Assembly: GCA_023458415.1 (NCBI GenBank)
Contig: JAEWZO010000003.1
Location: forward strand, 74,535 to 138,534
Source of the DNA: Bacteroidota bacterium
GTDB taxonomy: Bacteria; Bacteroidota; Bacteroidia; Flavobacteriales; Weeksellaceae
Direction: 5' to 3'
DNA: 64,000 bases
Shown here: one piece after another, positions 7,996 to 17,748 of the stretch
How the letters are laid out: each line of letters opens with the position of its first letter
How positions within the stretch are numbered: position 1 is the first letter of the stretch
Position numbers and translations under genes: made by a program
Notes under the pieces: generated by a model
What the model was told of the DNA's origin: nothing
Database searches by the model: none
Seen by the model: only the letters and a program-made list of their open reading frames with translations

Positions 7996-9097
7996 ATTCT
8001 TTTATTATTTCTAAATATTTTTGAGTTCTGTCCATACTAGTTCCAAATCTTTTTAAGTTTTCTGTACCTTTTGTTATCAATTCATTTCTTAGGTTTGAAT
8101 TTTCTGAGAGCATTAATATTTTTTCAGCATAATCTTTCGCATTGAGTGGAGAACTAAATAAAACTGAATCCAAACAAATATCCCTTGCAAATCCCATATC
8201 AGACGCTATAATAGGAACTTGCATATGCATAGCCTCTAAATAGGTCGTAGAAAATATTTCTAATAGTGTAGGCATCAGTACAATATCCATCTGTGAATAT
8301 AAAGAAGGTATTTTCTCTTGCTCTACTCTCCCTAAATACTGTATATAATGATTATATTTTTCATCAAAATTCAGTTCTTCTTTGGTTACAGAAATATAAA
8401 ATTTAAAATTAATCTCTTTATCTATCTTTAAAATTTCATCTATTATTTGGGGTACGATTTGAATATTCTTATGAGCGTAATTTGCTGTTAAAAAAAGTAC
8501 ATCTATACCTGTTTTCTTAATTGATATTTCAGTCCACTCTTCCTTCCTATTAAAGATTGAATTCAGCGTATTACCCACGGTATAAGTAGGCTTATTGAAT
8601 TTTATTTTTTCACAGAAGATTTGTCTTGCATTCTCTGTTTCAAAAATCAATACATCTGAATTTGTAATAAACATTTTCCTTTTCAGAATATCTAATCCTT
8701 TGTATTTCAATTTTTCAATAAAAGAAACTTTCTCAAAAAATGGGGAATCTGAATAGATAATATATGGAATCGCAAAACCCACAATTTTAGGAAAGGAGCT
8801 TTTATGGTATGATGGTCCAAATGTTACAAAAATAGCATTTGGGACAACTATATTTTCAATTTCTTTAACTCTTTTAATTCTTTTAGTTTTAGATTTAGTT
8901 GTTTCATCATCTAAATCATAAAAAATAAAGTTTTTTGAAAATTTGTTTTTATCAATAGATTTTGCACTGTTAGGAGATTGTATAATATGATAGATATTAT
9001 TAGACTCATTGATTTCTTTTAAATCATTAATGAAAGAATTAGCCACTTGGATACCTCCACCTGCAAAAAGATTAGAATTGTCTATTAATATTTTCAT
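7979..9097 (-). CDS. Glycosyltransferase family 4
   Basis: GT-B glycosyltransferase, 372 residues from the ATG at 9097. A longer in-frame start at 9154 would add 19 residues that do not look like a GT N-terminus, whereas MKILIDNSNLFAGGGIQVANS has the glycine-rich loop expected at the start. The donor domain carries MPTLLEIFSTTYLEAMHMQVPIIAS (spanning the EX7E region) and ASDMGFARDICLD. Donor and acceptor are unknown. Codon use is more AT-rich than in the neighbouring capE-G genes, and the gene abuts a decayed GT (9196-9491). This segment may therefore have been exchanged as a serotype cassette. Confidence 0.85.
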   Translation of the reverse strand: MKILIDNSNLFAGGGIQVANSFINDLKEINESNNIYHIIQSPNSAKSIDKNKFSKNFIFYDLDDETTKSKTKRIKRVKEIENIVVPNAIFVTFGPSYHKSSFPKIVGFAIPYIIYSDSPFFEKVSFIEKLKYKGLDILKRKMFITNSDVLIFETENARQIFCEKIKFNKPTYTVGNTLNSIFNRKEEWTEISIKKTGIDVLFLTANYAHKNIQIVPQIIDEILKIDKEINFKFYISVTKEELNFDEKYNHYIQYLGRVEQEKIPSLYSQMDIVLMPTLLEIFSTTYLEAMHMQVPIIASDMGFARDICLDSVLFSSPLNAKDYAEKILMLSENSNLRNELITKGTENLKRFGTSMDRTQKYLEIIKEYANQR

Positions 9098-9195
9098 TGT
9101 TTTCGATTTGAAATATATACATTTGTTTGTTAATATACTTTTTTCAAAATCCAAATGCGAAATTTTTTCTGCCCTTTTATTATATATTGCAGGAG

Positions 9196-9491
9196 TTATA
9201 ATATTTTCACAGCTGAATCAAAGGATTTTAAATACTTAGGATTAAAAGATATAATCATATCAGTATCTGAATATTCGCTAATTATTCCTGCCATATTAGT
9301 CAATAAAATTGCCTCACTAGTATAACCAAAATAAAAAAATCATACTGTTTATAGACTTCTTTAAGGCTTTTATTACTTATTGCTACTAAAAAATGAATAT
9401 TAGATTTTGATATTTGTTTTAGTTTATTTTCTAATGGTCCATAACCTACCAAAGAAAAACTTACTACCGGAGAAATCATTCTGCTTACCAC
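9196..9491 (-). pseudogene. Remnant of a GT4 glycosyltransferase, frameshifted
   Basis: A 5' piece (9491 to about 9300) reads VSFSLVGYGPLENKLKQISK, the nucleotide-binding loop of GT4 donor domains, then KEVYKQYDFFIL. After a frameshift near 9320 the next frame continues TSEAILLTNMAGIISEYSDT and on to a stop at 9196, the expected position of the EX7E segment and after. There is no N-terminal domain and no usable start. It looks like the 3' third of a lost transferase between the beta-helix gene and the intact GT4. Confidence 0.7.
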
Positions 9492-9629
9492 AAAAATTTA
9501 ATTTAAAAAAATAACTTTACAAAAGATCAAATGGCGGTTCATGCTTACCAGAAAGGCATTCTGTGAAAGTCTGTTAAAAAATATTAAGGTGCTAAAATAA
9601 TCATTTTTCATTAAATGCTAACCCATAAA
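9492..9629. other. Non-coding gap
   Basis: 138 bases between the GT remnant and the beta-helix gene. No ORF, hairpin or promoter box was recognised. It may be further decayed coding sequence. Confidence 0.4.
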
Positions 9630-10814
9630 TCAGTTAACAATAACCTTTCCGGTAAACGTGCTCTCTAATTTGTACGGAATATTAAAATTTTTAAGATATA
9701 TTTTGTTGTTATTTTGTTGAAGCGCGTTTTTTGCAACCTTCATTGTACCTACACTGTCGCCCCAGATATTCTCAAGGAAAAGGTTTACAGGACCGTCGAC
9801 ATCAATCGCATATTCATTGTTCTGCTCAAAATGCATATCTCTAACCGAAAAGTTTGAAACTTTTCCTCTAAACTGCAAACCAGTTTTGTTGTATTCAAAA
9901 ATCGAATTAGAGATACTTGACGATACAATACCATAATTCCCGTCGGACCCATCCACAAGCATTCCGACACGGCAATGCGCTACCCAGACTTTATCAAACG
10001 AAGTGGTGGTGGAAGCCTTACCTCCAACACTTTCCTGAAATAATATTCCGTAACCCGTAGAACTGAAAATCTTAACATCGCTGATCCGAAGATCAACAGA
10101 TAATTTGATTGAAATACCGGTATCCGTGCCTTTACCAAAAAGATTAAGAATGCGTACGTGTTCGATCCGGGAGCTCACCGCCTGCTGGAATTCAATACCC
10201 CCCTGTTTTAAGGTCAGATTTCTGATCGTAATATTATGGTTCATAATCACATCTACCCCATTCGGCTTAAACCCAGCGATATTTGTAAATATGAATCCTG
10301 GCTTCTTTGCATGAATTACAGTGGTATAGGGCGAAGCTCCTAAAACACTAATGTTGGAGGGAAGGACTAATGTTTTGCTCACGATATATTTGCCGGCCGG
10401 AAAATAAAGAGTAAATCCGCCATATAGGTTATCACCGGAAAGATCATATCCTTTATAGATTTGAGACAGTATTTTAACTGCATTTTCCAATGCTTTGGTA
10501 TCATCAGTGCCCAGGTCATTTTTATCCCCGTCTCCTTTTACACCAAACCATTTTACGTTGATGTGATTTTCAATCCGCCTCCGGTAAAAGTCATTGTCCT
10601 TTACAAGATACATCACTCCGTCCGCTTTTGCCTTTGTCATAGGCGTTCCGTCTGCGAATACTTTAGTCTGCTCATATACTGCGGTTTCTCCTGTATAGGG
10701 GTCTTTTTTTTCGAGAAAGATCTGCGCTGAGTGCGGTGCACAGGATAGAAAAAACAGTAGACCTGCCATTATGGAAGTCAAGTGTGGAATGTAAAAAATT
10801 TTCATATTTGCCAT
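9630..10814 (-). CDS. Secreted parallel beta-helix protein, pectate-lyase/GH28-like
   Basis: About 394 residues from the first ATG (10814); the longer start at 10832 is TTG. A hydrophobic N-terminal segment (MAGLLFFLSCAPHSAQ) indicates export, by signal peptidase I or as a lipoprotein since the lipobox is imperfect. WFGVKGDGDKNDLGTDDTKAL followed by LYFPAGKYIVS is the entry motif of the Pectate_lyase_3 (polygalacturonase-like) beta-helix superfamily. Successive short strands follow (NITIRNLTLKQG, LRISDVKIFSSTG, SNSIFEYNKTGLQF). Such proteins in capsule loci can act as polysaccharide lyases, hydrolases or surface scaffolds. Catalytic residues cannot be assigned by eye. Confidence 0.8.
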   Translation of the reverse strand: MANMKIFYIPHLTSIMAGLLFFLSCAPHSAQIFLEKKDPYTGETAVYEQTKVFADGTPMTKAKADGVMYLVKDNDFYRRRIENHINVKWFGVKGDGDKNDLGTDDTKALENAVKILSQIYKGYDLSGDNLYGGFTLYFPAGKYIVSKTLVLPSNISVLGASPYTTVIHAKKPGFIFTNIAGFKPNGVDVIMNHNITIRNLTLKQGGIEFQQAVSSRIEHVRILNLFGKGTDTGISIKLSVDLRISDVKIFSSTGYGILFQESVGGKASTTTSFDKVWVAHCRVGMLVDGSDGNYGIVSSSISNSIFEYNKTGLQFRGKVSNFSVRDMHFEQNNEYAIDVDGPVNLFLENIWGDSVGTMKVAKNALQQNNNKIYLKNFNIPYKLESTFTGKVIVN

Positions 10815-10859
10815 TTTTATATAAATAATCAAATAACTTCTAAATAAAACCGAATATTT

Positions 10860-11738
10860 TCAGGAACGAAGCCATTCCGAATGCTGCTGCATGTTTTTTT
10901 TAGCAGCATCAGCTTTTTCTTTTTTATTGAGCAAACGGTAAACAAAAATCAGCATTCTGTAAGACCATACTTTTTGCTGTATGAATCTCCTGAAGTTCAG
11001 CTTAAATTTAGTAAAATAATATCTATTTGACTCCATTAGAACCTTGAACCCGTTCCCAGAGAGATGTGTCCTTCCATCAATCAGATGATTGTACGGAATT
11101 CCGGGATCAAACATCGTCGTGTATCCTGCAGCCATAAGTCGTTTGCTGATATCAGGTTCTTCACAGTAAAGGAAAATATTTTCGTCAAATTTACCTATCG
11201 CATCAAACTTAGCTTTATCAATAAACAGAAAAGCTCCGGAAAGGTACATGTATTTGGGATGATAAAGATTTAACCGGTTGAAGAGAAGAGTGAGTACTCC
11301 TGTAAACAGCAGGAACTCATATTCCGGTTTGAAATAAAATGAAATATTCCTATGCCCGAACTGCTTGCCCCCAATCAATGACAGCCTGTCGGACTGCCGA
11401 AAATGATCCAGTACGCGACGGAATATCGGTCTTACTAAATTAACATCCGGATTCATGATACAGATCACCTTTCCTCTGGAATGGGCAATACCCAGATTAT
11501 TTCCCTGCCCGTAACCTCCGTTCCTTAAATTGTGGATCAGGAAGACACGGGATCCGAATTCCTCCCGGAGCTTAGCAAAGCTCCGTTCGGCATAATCTGC
11601 AGGACTGTTGTCTACAATGATGATTTCTGTACGGCTTTCCGGCAGGTCATTATACGTAAGCAAAGACCGCAAAGCATCAAATATAAATCCATCTGACTGA
11701 TAGCAGACAATAATAACCGAAAGTTCTATCTCTTCCAT
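10860..11738 (-). CDS. Glycosyltransferase family 2, rhamnosyltransferase-like
   Basis: GT-A fold transferase of 292 residues. LSVIIVCYQSDGFIFDALRS (6-25) starts the Rossmann-like fold. IIIVDNSPAD and NGGYGQGNNLGIAHSRG form the nucleotide region, CIMNPDVNL carries the DxD-equivalent, and the acidic residues in FLYCEEPDISKRL mark the acceptor side. The WbbL/RfbF-like layout suggests a deoxysugar donor such as rhamnose, FucNAc or diNAcBac. Its start overlaps the wzy stop by 13 bases. It has no N-terminal signal or TM, so it acts at the inner face of the membrane. Confidence 0.87.
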   Translation of the reverse strand: MEEIELSVIIVCYQSDGFIFDALRSLLTYNDLPESRTEIIIVDNSPADYAERSFAKLREEFGSRVFLIHNLRNGGYGQGNNLGIAHSRGKVICIMNPDVNLVRPIFRRVLDHFRQSDRLSLIGGKQFGHRNISFYFKPEYEFLLFTGVLTLLFNRLNLYHPKYMYLSGAFLFIDKAKFDAIGKFDENIFLYCEEPDISKRLMAAGYTTMFDPGIPYNHLIDGRTHLSGNGFKVLMESNRYYFTKFKLNFRRFIQQKVWSYRMLIFVYRLLNKKEKADAAKKNMQQHSEWLRS

Positions 11739-12889
11739 AATTCACGCATAAATTTTTCACGTTCCGAATTCTTTTCTTTCTCAATAACACATTCATAAGG
11801 GAAGAAAACCGCCTGGTACCGGGCTCTGTTTGTTACCCCCATGTCCATCACCACTTTATAGTCGAGGATGAAAAACAGGTGCAGCATCACCGCAATCACG
11901 ATAAATCGCCGCTTCAGCCAAGATATTTTCTGATGCCCGAAATGGGTATAGATACTGTCGGTGATGAAGATAAAGAAAGGGAGGTAAATATAATTCATAA
12001 ACCTGTCGAATCCTACCATGATCTGCGCAGAAATCGCCAATACAAGATACGCTGCCAGTAGCCAGTCTTTGGTAAACCTGTTCTTCAACGAGGCTGAAAG
12101 AAACGGCAGCGCCACCACTACCCTTACAAAATAAAAAAAAAGAACCCCCACGATACTGAACTCAACTTCAGAATATACTTTACCTTTAGTCTGCATGGTT
12201 TCCGTAACAAGAAAGATTTCAAAAATACTGAACAGATATTCTTTCAGAAAGATCAGTGGGAAGGTACCAATCACCGTTATGATGATAAATCTCCTGGTAA
12301 ATTTTACGATTTTAAACAGAGGCAAGATAAAAAGAATCGTCGCCGAAATGTGAAACAAAAATCCAGCGATGGCAAAAAGGTAATAAATGACCCACTTGTT
12401 TTTCTCAAAATAGCGGAAAGCCAGTAGAAAGCAGCATATTGCCAATATTTCGCGCTGTATTTCAAAACTGAAATAGAAATAAATGAGGAAGAAATACATA
12501 AGAAAAAGCACCGTATACCGGTAGCGGGTATTGCGCTGTATAAACCAGAAAATTACCGAATTTACCACAAGGGCATGCGTCATTTGGTAAAAATAATAAT
12601 CGGGACTGAAGACTTTGCACAGCGCAACAAAAAGAAGATAAAGAGGCTGATAATTAAGCGCGGTGTCTGATGAGATAAAATGCAGCAGATTATCAAGATT
12701 CGGAAGGTAGGGATAATAATCTTCATACATCAGTGAGTCTCCGCCAGTACGGTACCGCAGGCCTGTCATCAGAGTCATCACCGTAAACACGAGGAAATAA
12801 TACACATTTCCCAAAAATATATTTTTCCTGTGATCGTAATGAAAGACCCCAAATAATAAAAGCAGAAAAACGATACTATAGATCAGCAT
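11726..12889 (-). CDS. Wzy-like polysaccharide polymerase, EpsG family (module 1)
   Basis: Integral membrane protein of 387 residues with about ten hydrophobic helices. EpsG-type hallmarks are the N-terminal helix, then LMTGLRYRTGGDSLMYEDYY (about 41-60) facing the periplasm, and a large loop after it. Expected role: polymerise lipid-linked repeat units in the periplasm after Wzx flips them. It overlaps both neighbours by 13-14 bases, so it is translationally coupled with wzx. Sequence conservation in this family is low; the call rests on topology, motif and position. Confidence 0.75.
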   Translation of the reverse strand: MLIYSIVFLLLLFGVFHYDHRKNIFLGNVYYFLVFTVMTLMTGLRYRTGGDSLMYEDYYPYLPNLDNLLHFISSDTALNYQPLYLLFVALCKVFSPDYYFYQMTHALVVNSVIFWFIQRNTRYRYTVLFLMYFFLIYFYFSFEIQREILAICCFLLAFRYFEKNKWVIYYLFAIAGFLFHISATILFILPLFKIVKFTRRFIIITVIGTFPLIFLKEYLFSIFEIFLVTETMQTKGKVYSEVEFSIVGVLFFYFVRVVVALPFLSASLKNRFTKDWLLAAYLVLAISAQIMVGFDRFMNYIYLPFFIFITDSIYTHFGHQKISWLKRRFIVIAVMLHLFFILDYKVVMDMGVTNRARYQAVFFPYECVIEKEKNSEREKFMRELWKR

Positions 12890-14363
12890 TTTTAACTAAT
12901 TTGGATTGAAGGTAATGATACACGGATTGGGTATTGTGTTCCCCGGACACCAGAAGTGCACCGTAATAGATAATAAAAAACAGAAAACTGTATAATCCCA
13001 GATCGGCAACAGAATACACCGTCCCGAAAACCAGGAAATAACCTGCGGCGAGCAGACCTAAGCTTATAACGCTGATTTTGAGAAAATTATAGTTCCAAAC
13101 CTTAGGAAAAAGCGAATTGCGGCGACAGTAATGATACATAATAAGAATAGCCAAAACCTCTGCTGCTACCGCTACCACCGCAGCGCCGTTCTGAAAATAG
13201 GTCTGAATCGCAAAATAATTCACAGAGATGCTGGTCATTGCCGCAATCACCGTAGCTTTAGTATACACTTTTTCACGGTTTTGAGGATACAGAATCAGGA
13301 AGCCCATAAAATAAGCAAGACATACCACAATGCACAGGGGAGACAGAATCTGCATCGTAAGTACAGAAGAACTGAACGCAGGGCCCGCCATCAGCATCAC
13401 GATGGTATCGGAAAAAATAAAAAAATAAATGGAAAAGGGAATCGCAAACAGCATAATCACATTGAAACTTTTGGCAAGGTAAAATTCATAAAGTACCGTG
13501 TCGTGGGAGTACAGATATGAAAGCCGTGGAAGAAGCACCGCACCGATGATAGTGATAAAGGAAATGATATGCCGGATGAGTTTGTTGGCAATCATATAGT
13601 ATCCTACATATTCATCGCCTGCGATAAAACCAATCAGAAAAATATCCAGCTGCAGATAAATATTTACAGCCAAGGTTGCTACAAAAATAGTAAGCACCGG
13701 GCGAAAATGACGCTGGATGTCAAGATCAGCAAACCGGATACCCGCTTTCGAAATTTTGCGCGATATAAGCACAAAATTCAGAATGTTGGCACCGAAATTG
13801 AGAATCACCAGAAGAACCGCATATACGGTGTAGTCTTCAGGAACCTTAATCAGTAAGAAAAAAAGGAAAAATATGACCAGCCGCACGGCGACATACCTCA
13901 CGGTGATATAGAGCTGGTTTTCAATACCCTGAAAATACCACTCAGCACCCATATTGCTCAGAATGACCATGCTGCTCATCAGGATAAGGAGACTTTTATA
14001 GCCGCCAAACACGTCCAGACTCATCAGGATGCCGAACAATACTGCATAAGAAATCACGGTGGTAATAAGCAGCAGCAGATACAGCTCTGCCACGACTTTA
14101 AACAATTCCCGGGGATTCCCTCTGGATTTCGACACTTCGCGAATCCCATACATGGGGATGCCCAGGGCAGAGAACAGGATAAAATAGTTAATGATCGTAT
14201 AAACATACTCTACCCTTCCCAGATTTTCGGCCCCCAGAACCCGGGTCAAGTAAGGCAGGGTAAAGATTCCCACGAGCGCCGCGGAAAGCACCCGCAGAAG
14301 ATTTAAAATATAATTTATTTTAATACTTCTGGCAATGATGAGATGGGCAAATTTTTTCTTCAT
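12876..14363 (-). CDS. Wzx-like oligosaccharide flippase (module 1)
   Basis: MATE/MOP-superfamily membrane protein, 495 residues from the ATG at 14363; the extension to 14393 begins with TTG. INYILNLLRVLSAALVGIFT (about residues 16-35), then LPYLTRVLGAENLGRVEYVY, is the typical N-terminus of the polysaccharide-synthesis (RfbX/Wzx) family. About 14 hydrophobic helices follow. It would flip undecaprenyl-linked repeat units to the periplasmic side. Immediately upstream is wzc; downstream it overlaps wzy. Confidence 0.88.
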   Translation of the reverse strand: MKKKFAHLIIARSIKINYILNLLRVLSAALVGIFTLPYLTRVLGAENLGRVEYVYTIINYFILFSALGIPMYGIREVSKSRGNPRELFKVVAELYLLLLITTVISYAVLFGILMSLDVFGGYKSLLILMSSMVILSNMGAEWYFQGIENQLYITVRYVAVRLVIFFLFFLLIKVPEDYTVYAVLLVILNFGANILNFVLISRKISKAGIRFADLDIQRHFRPVLTIFVATLAVNIYLQLDIFLIGFIAGDEYVGYYMIANKLIRHIISFITIIGAVLLPRLSYLYSHDTVLYEFYLAKSFNVIMLFAIPFSIYFFIFSDTIVMLMAGPAFSSSVLTMQILSPLCIVVCLAYFMGFLILYPQNREKVYTKATVIAAMTSISVNYFAIQTYFQNGAAVVAVAAEVLAILIMYHYCRRNSLFPKVWNYNFLKISVISLGLLAAGYFLVFGTVYSVADLGLYSFLFFIIYYGALLVSGEHNTQSVYHYLQSKLVKNADL

Positions 14364-14472
14364 GATGACGCACTGAGCAGAAATGTGTAGCAATATGGGT
14401 TAAGCACAGAATATCGACTTGAAAATCATCTGAATATTCCCAACCCTATCCGGGTCTGTCACCTGCGACACT

Positions 14473-16833
14473 CTAAAAAAGTTTCTGGTACCATTTCTTT
14501 TCCTCAGCCTGGTAACCGTAACCGTATTTATTGCCGTAACCGAAATGCTCCTTACTTACATCATTAAGTACAAAACCTACATTTTTAATTCTTTCTGCTC
14601 TAATTGCTTTATTCGCAAATTCAATCAGTGGTTTTTCGGTTACACCCGATCTGGTAATATATATCGTAACATCAGCAATATCCGAAATAAGGAAGCTGTC
14701 TGTTACAAGCATCAATGGGGCAGTATCCAGAATAATGTAATGATATTGAGATTTTAACTCTTCAATAAGCTCTTCATAACGTCCGTTAGAAAGCAGTTCC
14801 GTTGGATTTGGCGGGATACTTCCCGAATAAATCATATCACAGTTCGGATTGAATCCGGACGGATGGATCACATCTGCACTGGACAGCTCACGGTCGTAAA
14901 GATATTCTGTAAGTCCAACAGACCCTTTTTTGGACGTGTCATATCGCTGAAGCTGCGGATTTCGGATGTCCGAACCTATGATTACTACTTTAGTCACAGG
15001 CGTAGCCAGTGTAAGTGCAAGATTCACTGAAGCAAATGTTTTCCCTTCGCCCTTCACCGTAGAAGTTACAAACACCACTTTACCCATATCTTTTTTAGGC
15101 AGCATAAAGTTCATATTGGTAATGAGAATTCTAAAAGCTTCTGCCATTGGTGAAAGATCGTTTACCTGCACCAGTTCCGGCTGTCCTCTTCCCAGTTTAG
15201 GAAGTTCAGCAAGTACTGAAGTTGGTGTAATTTTCTCCAGGTCGTGTTTCGAGCGGATTTTATTGTTCAGCAGTTCGCGAAGGTAAATGTACGCGAAAGG
15301 TAAGAGTAAACCTAACAGCAAAGCCGCGCCCAAAGTAATCATTTTCTTTGGTGAAACCGGTTTGTCATCAGCATACGCGTAATCGAGAATTCTGGCTTTT
15401 GGCGCCGTAATCGCAAGAGATATGGCATTTTCCTCGCGCTTCTCCAGAAGTAGAAGGTATAGACTTTCCTTAATTTGCTGCTGTCTTTCAATTCCTCGGA
15501 ACATCTTTTCAAGAGACGGAATTTTATTAATTTTTCCGGCAAGCATGCTCTGCTCGCCTGCAATCTGGTTTCTGGCCAATTCTAATGCTGCACGGCTACT
15601 CGTAAGATTTTCCAGTACCGATTTCTTAAGTGTAGAAATCTGTTTGTTCAGCTCAACCACCAATGGGTTTTCAGGCGTCGCATTTTCCAACAGGCGGTTT
15701 CTTTCGAGCACAAGCTGGTTGTAGGCATTAATATTCGCTGAAGCCATCGGGTTGGTGAGTCCTACACTGGACGGAAGTACCTGGCTGCTTCCACTTTTAG
15801 TTAGGTATCCTATTAAAGTGTTCGTCAGTTCAAGTTGCGTTTCTGTATCCAGCATTCTTCCTCTTGCCTGTACCGAACTTCCCAGGTTCAACTGAGCTTC
15901 AGCAGCAATATCAGTAATATTGTTGGCTACTTTAAACTGCTCTTTCTGGCTTTCTACATCACCCAATTCATCGGCAATTATTGCAATTCTTTCATCAATA
16001 AAATCACGCGTTTTACTCGATTCTTCATTTTTGTCATTAATCGCATCGTTGTTGTATGCTACCACCAGCCGATTTACAATATTCTTTGCTTTCTCTACAT
16101 TGGGATAATTGATGGATATCCCAATTACCGTTGCATCCTTATTTACAAGTTCTATATTTGAATTTTCCTGCAAGTCGTTCACTGTGCTTTCCACGGTCGA
16201 ATAGCGGAAAGAAAGTTCCTCAATATCATCATTTTCTGCACGTACATAGGCAGGGTTTTTAAGAATCATCAGATTGGCATACGGCAAACTCACTGTGCGC
16301 CTGAAAGTTGTTTCGGTAGTTTTTATCTCTTCACCGGAAAGTGTGATTTTATCACCTTTCAGCTCAACATAAACCGGTTCTTCAATTGGTTCTGTATATT
16401 TCTTTTCACTGATAACCTGTACAATAATGGGAGACGTTTCCCCATACAGCTCCAGCGTACGCATCCCTTTTTCGCCATATACTCTGGTTTGTAATCCCAA
16501 TTCGGTAACAACATCGCGCATCAGCTTTTTCGACTTGAAAACCTCTATTTCATTCTCAATACTGTTGGTTTTCATTCCGCCAAGTCCGGGCAGGTCCGAA
16601 AGCATTCCAAAACCTCCACCCTGATTGGATTTTGCATCCTTAATAAGCACAGAAGAAGAAACGTGATATACCGGAGCCGCAGTTTTCAGGTAATAAATTG
16701 CCAGTATCAGCGCAAGTAAAGCCGCGAGAGCAAACCAGTACCACTTCGAGATATAGGGTTTGATGATTTCGGAAACACTGGAATCCTGCATTACGGTGCT
16801 GTCGTTTACCGGTTCAGAGGCGTTATTTTTCAT
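14473..16833 (-). CDS. wzc: Wzc-like polysaccharide co-polymerase with tyrosine-kinase domain (module 1)
   Basis: Inner-membrane co-polymerase, 786 residues, controlling chain length and coupling polymerisation to export. TM1 lies at about 33-50. A periplasmic Wzz domain with long coiled-coil stretches runs to about 490, and TM2 is LGAALLLGLLLPFAYIYL. The C-terminal BY-kinase follows: Walker A TSTVKGEGKTFASVN, Walker A' IIGSDIRNPQ, Walker B IILDTAPLMLVTD. The last 25 residues hold a tyrosine cluster (FGYGNKYGYGYQ) for autophosphorylation. A paralogue of nearly equal length is at 39350-41689. No dedicated Wzb-type phosphatase gene is seen in the window. Confidence 0.95.
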   Translation of the reverse strand: MKNNASEPVNDSTVMQDSSVSEIIKPYISKWYWFALAALLALILAIYYLKTAAPVYHVSSSVLIKDAKSNQGGGFGMLSDLPGLGGMKTNSIENEIEVFKSKKLMRDVVTELGLQTRVYGEKGMRTLELYGETSPIIVQVISEKKYTEPIEEPVYVELKGDKITLSGEEIKTTETTFRRTVSLPYANLMILKNPAYVRAENDDIEELSFRYSTVESTVNDLQENSNIELVNKDATVIGISINYPNVEKAKNIVNRLVVAYNNDAINDKNEESSKTRDFIDERIAIIADELGDVESQKEQFKVANNITDIAAEAQLNLGSSVQARGRMLDTETQLELTNTLIGYLTKSGSSQVLPSSVGLTNPMASANINAYNQLVLERNRLLENATPENPLVVELNKQISTLKKSVLENLTSSRAALELARNQIAGEQSMLAGKINKIPSLEKMFRGIERQQQIKESLYLLLLEKREENAISLAITAPKARILDYAYADDKPVSPKKMITLGAALLLGLLLPFAYIYLRELLNNKIRSKHDLEKITPTSVLAELPKLGRGQPELVQVNDLSPMAEAFRILITNMNFMLPKKDMGKVVFVTSTVKGEGKTFASVNLALTLATPVTKVVIIGSDIRNPQLQRYDTSKKGSVGLTEYLYDRELSSADVIHPSGFNPNCDMIYSGSIPPNPTELLSNGRYEELIEELKSQYHYIILDTAPLMLVTDSFLISDIADVTIYITRSGVTEKPLIEFANKAIRAERIKNVGFVLNDVSKEHFGYGNKYGYGYQAEEKKWYQKLF

Positions 16834-16906
16834 TCGTTAGTATAGTGAAGCAGGGTTAGTTATTTTTTCATATCAGTGGAGCATGTTCCGGAAGGCGCAC
16901 AAGGGC

Positions 16907-17710
16907 TTACCTTACCAGCAGCGCAAGCAGACCAAGAATTACAGATGCTACAGATATATAAATACCGACATTAGGATCCAAAGAGGATGTTTTCTGTCTT
17001 GTTGGATTGGATGATACGTAGATCAGGTCATTCTGTTTCAGATAAAAATACGGTGAATTGAAAAACTCACTGCTGGTTAAATCCAGCCTTTCGCGGGATA
17101 TCTGTCCGTTTTCGTTGCGTACAAGCAGCACATTGTCCCGCTTACCGTAGATGGTAAGATCTCCTGCAAGTCCAAGTGCAGCAGGCAGTGTTACAGTACC
17201 GTCCGGAATATTAAAAGTTCCGGGGCGGGCCACCTCACCCAGCACAGAAATGCGGAAATTGGTTGTTCTCACCGTTACTACCGGGTCTTTGATATAGCGT
17301 GTAAGCATTCCCTGCACTTTATCGGCAAACTCTTCATTGGAGAGTCCGGCTGCGGCTACTTTACCCAGTACAGGCATATTGATTTCGCCGTTGCTGTCCA
17401 CTTTATAAGATTTCGCAGACGATGGTGGTGCTGAACCACCCGCTGCCGAGGAGTTTCCCGACTGTGAAAAAGACGGTGAACTTCCTGCCGAACTGTAGGT
17501 ATTGTTAAAAGGTGCTACCACATCCATATCATTTGCGGTGATATCAACCTGCAGAACATCACCCTGCTGAATCACCAGTACCGCATTTTTTACGGAAGCT
17601 TCCACAGCAATATCTTCAATATCCTGCATATAGCTTAAATCCTTTTGTGGCTTGCATGAAAGCAGCAGTCCAAAAAGTAAAAGAAAAAGAAATTTATTAT
17701 CAATTTTCAT
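16907..17710 (-). CDS. wza: Wza-like outer-membrane polysaccharide export lipoprotein (module 1)
   Basis: Polysaccharide biosynthesis/export protein, 267 residues from the ATG at 17710. An alternative ATG at 17722 would leave almost no 5' leader after the -7 box at 17731-17738. The lipoprotein signal is FLFLLLFGLLLSC. Then come the Poly_export domain (GDVLQVDITANDMDVVAPF, GEINMPVLGKVAAAGLS, VTVRTTNFRISVLGEVARPG) and an SLBB-like segment (LGLAGDLTIYGKRDNVLLVR). A C-terminal hydrophobic helix (ISVASVILGLLALL) would cross the outer membrane or anchor it. A Ser/Gly/Ala-rich insert (about residues 78-105) is low-complexity. It pairs with the adjacent wzc. Confidence 0.93.
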   Translation of the reverse strand: MKIDNKFLFLLLFGLLLSCKPQKDLSYMQDIEDIAVEASVKNAVLVIQQGDVLQVDITANDMDVVAPFNNTYSSAGSSPSFSQSGNSSAAGGSAPPSSAKSYKVDSNGEINMPVLGKVAAAGLSNEEFADKVQGMLTRYIKDPVVTVRTTNFRISVLGEVARPGTFNIPDGTVTLPAALGLAGDLTIYGKRDNVLLVRNENGQISRERLDLTSSEFFNSPYFYLKQNDLIYVSSNPTRQKTSSLDPNVGIYISVASVILGLLALLVR

Positions 17711-17730
17711 TTCAAAAATCATGATTCCTG

Positions 17731-17738
17731 CAAATATA
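17731..17738 (-). promoter_or_regulatory. -7 promoter box before wza (module 1)
   Basis: TATATTTG on the minus strand is a full match to TAnnTTTG, about 20 bases before the chosen ATG at 17710. It implies transcription of wza and the genes after it independent of the dehydratase gene upstream. A -33 element would lie inside that gene's 3' end and was not identified. Confidence 0.6.
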
Positions 17739-17748
17739 ACGTAATTTA

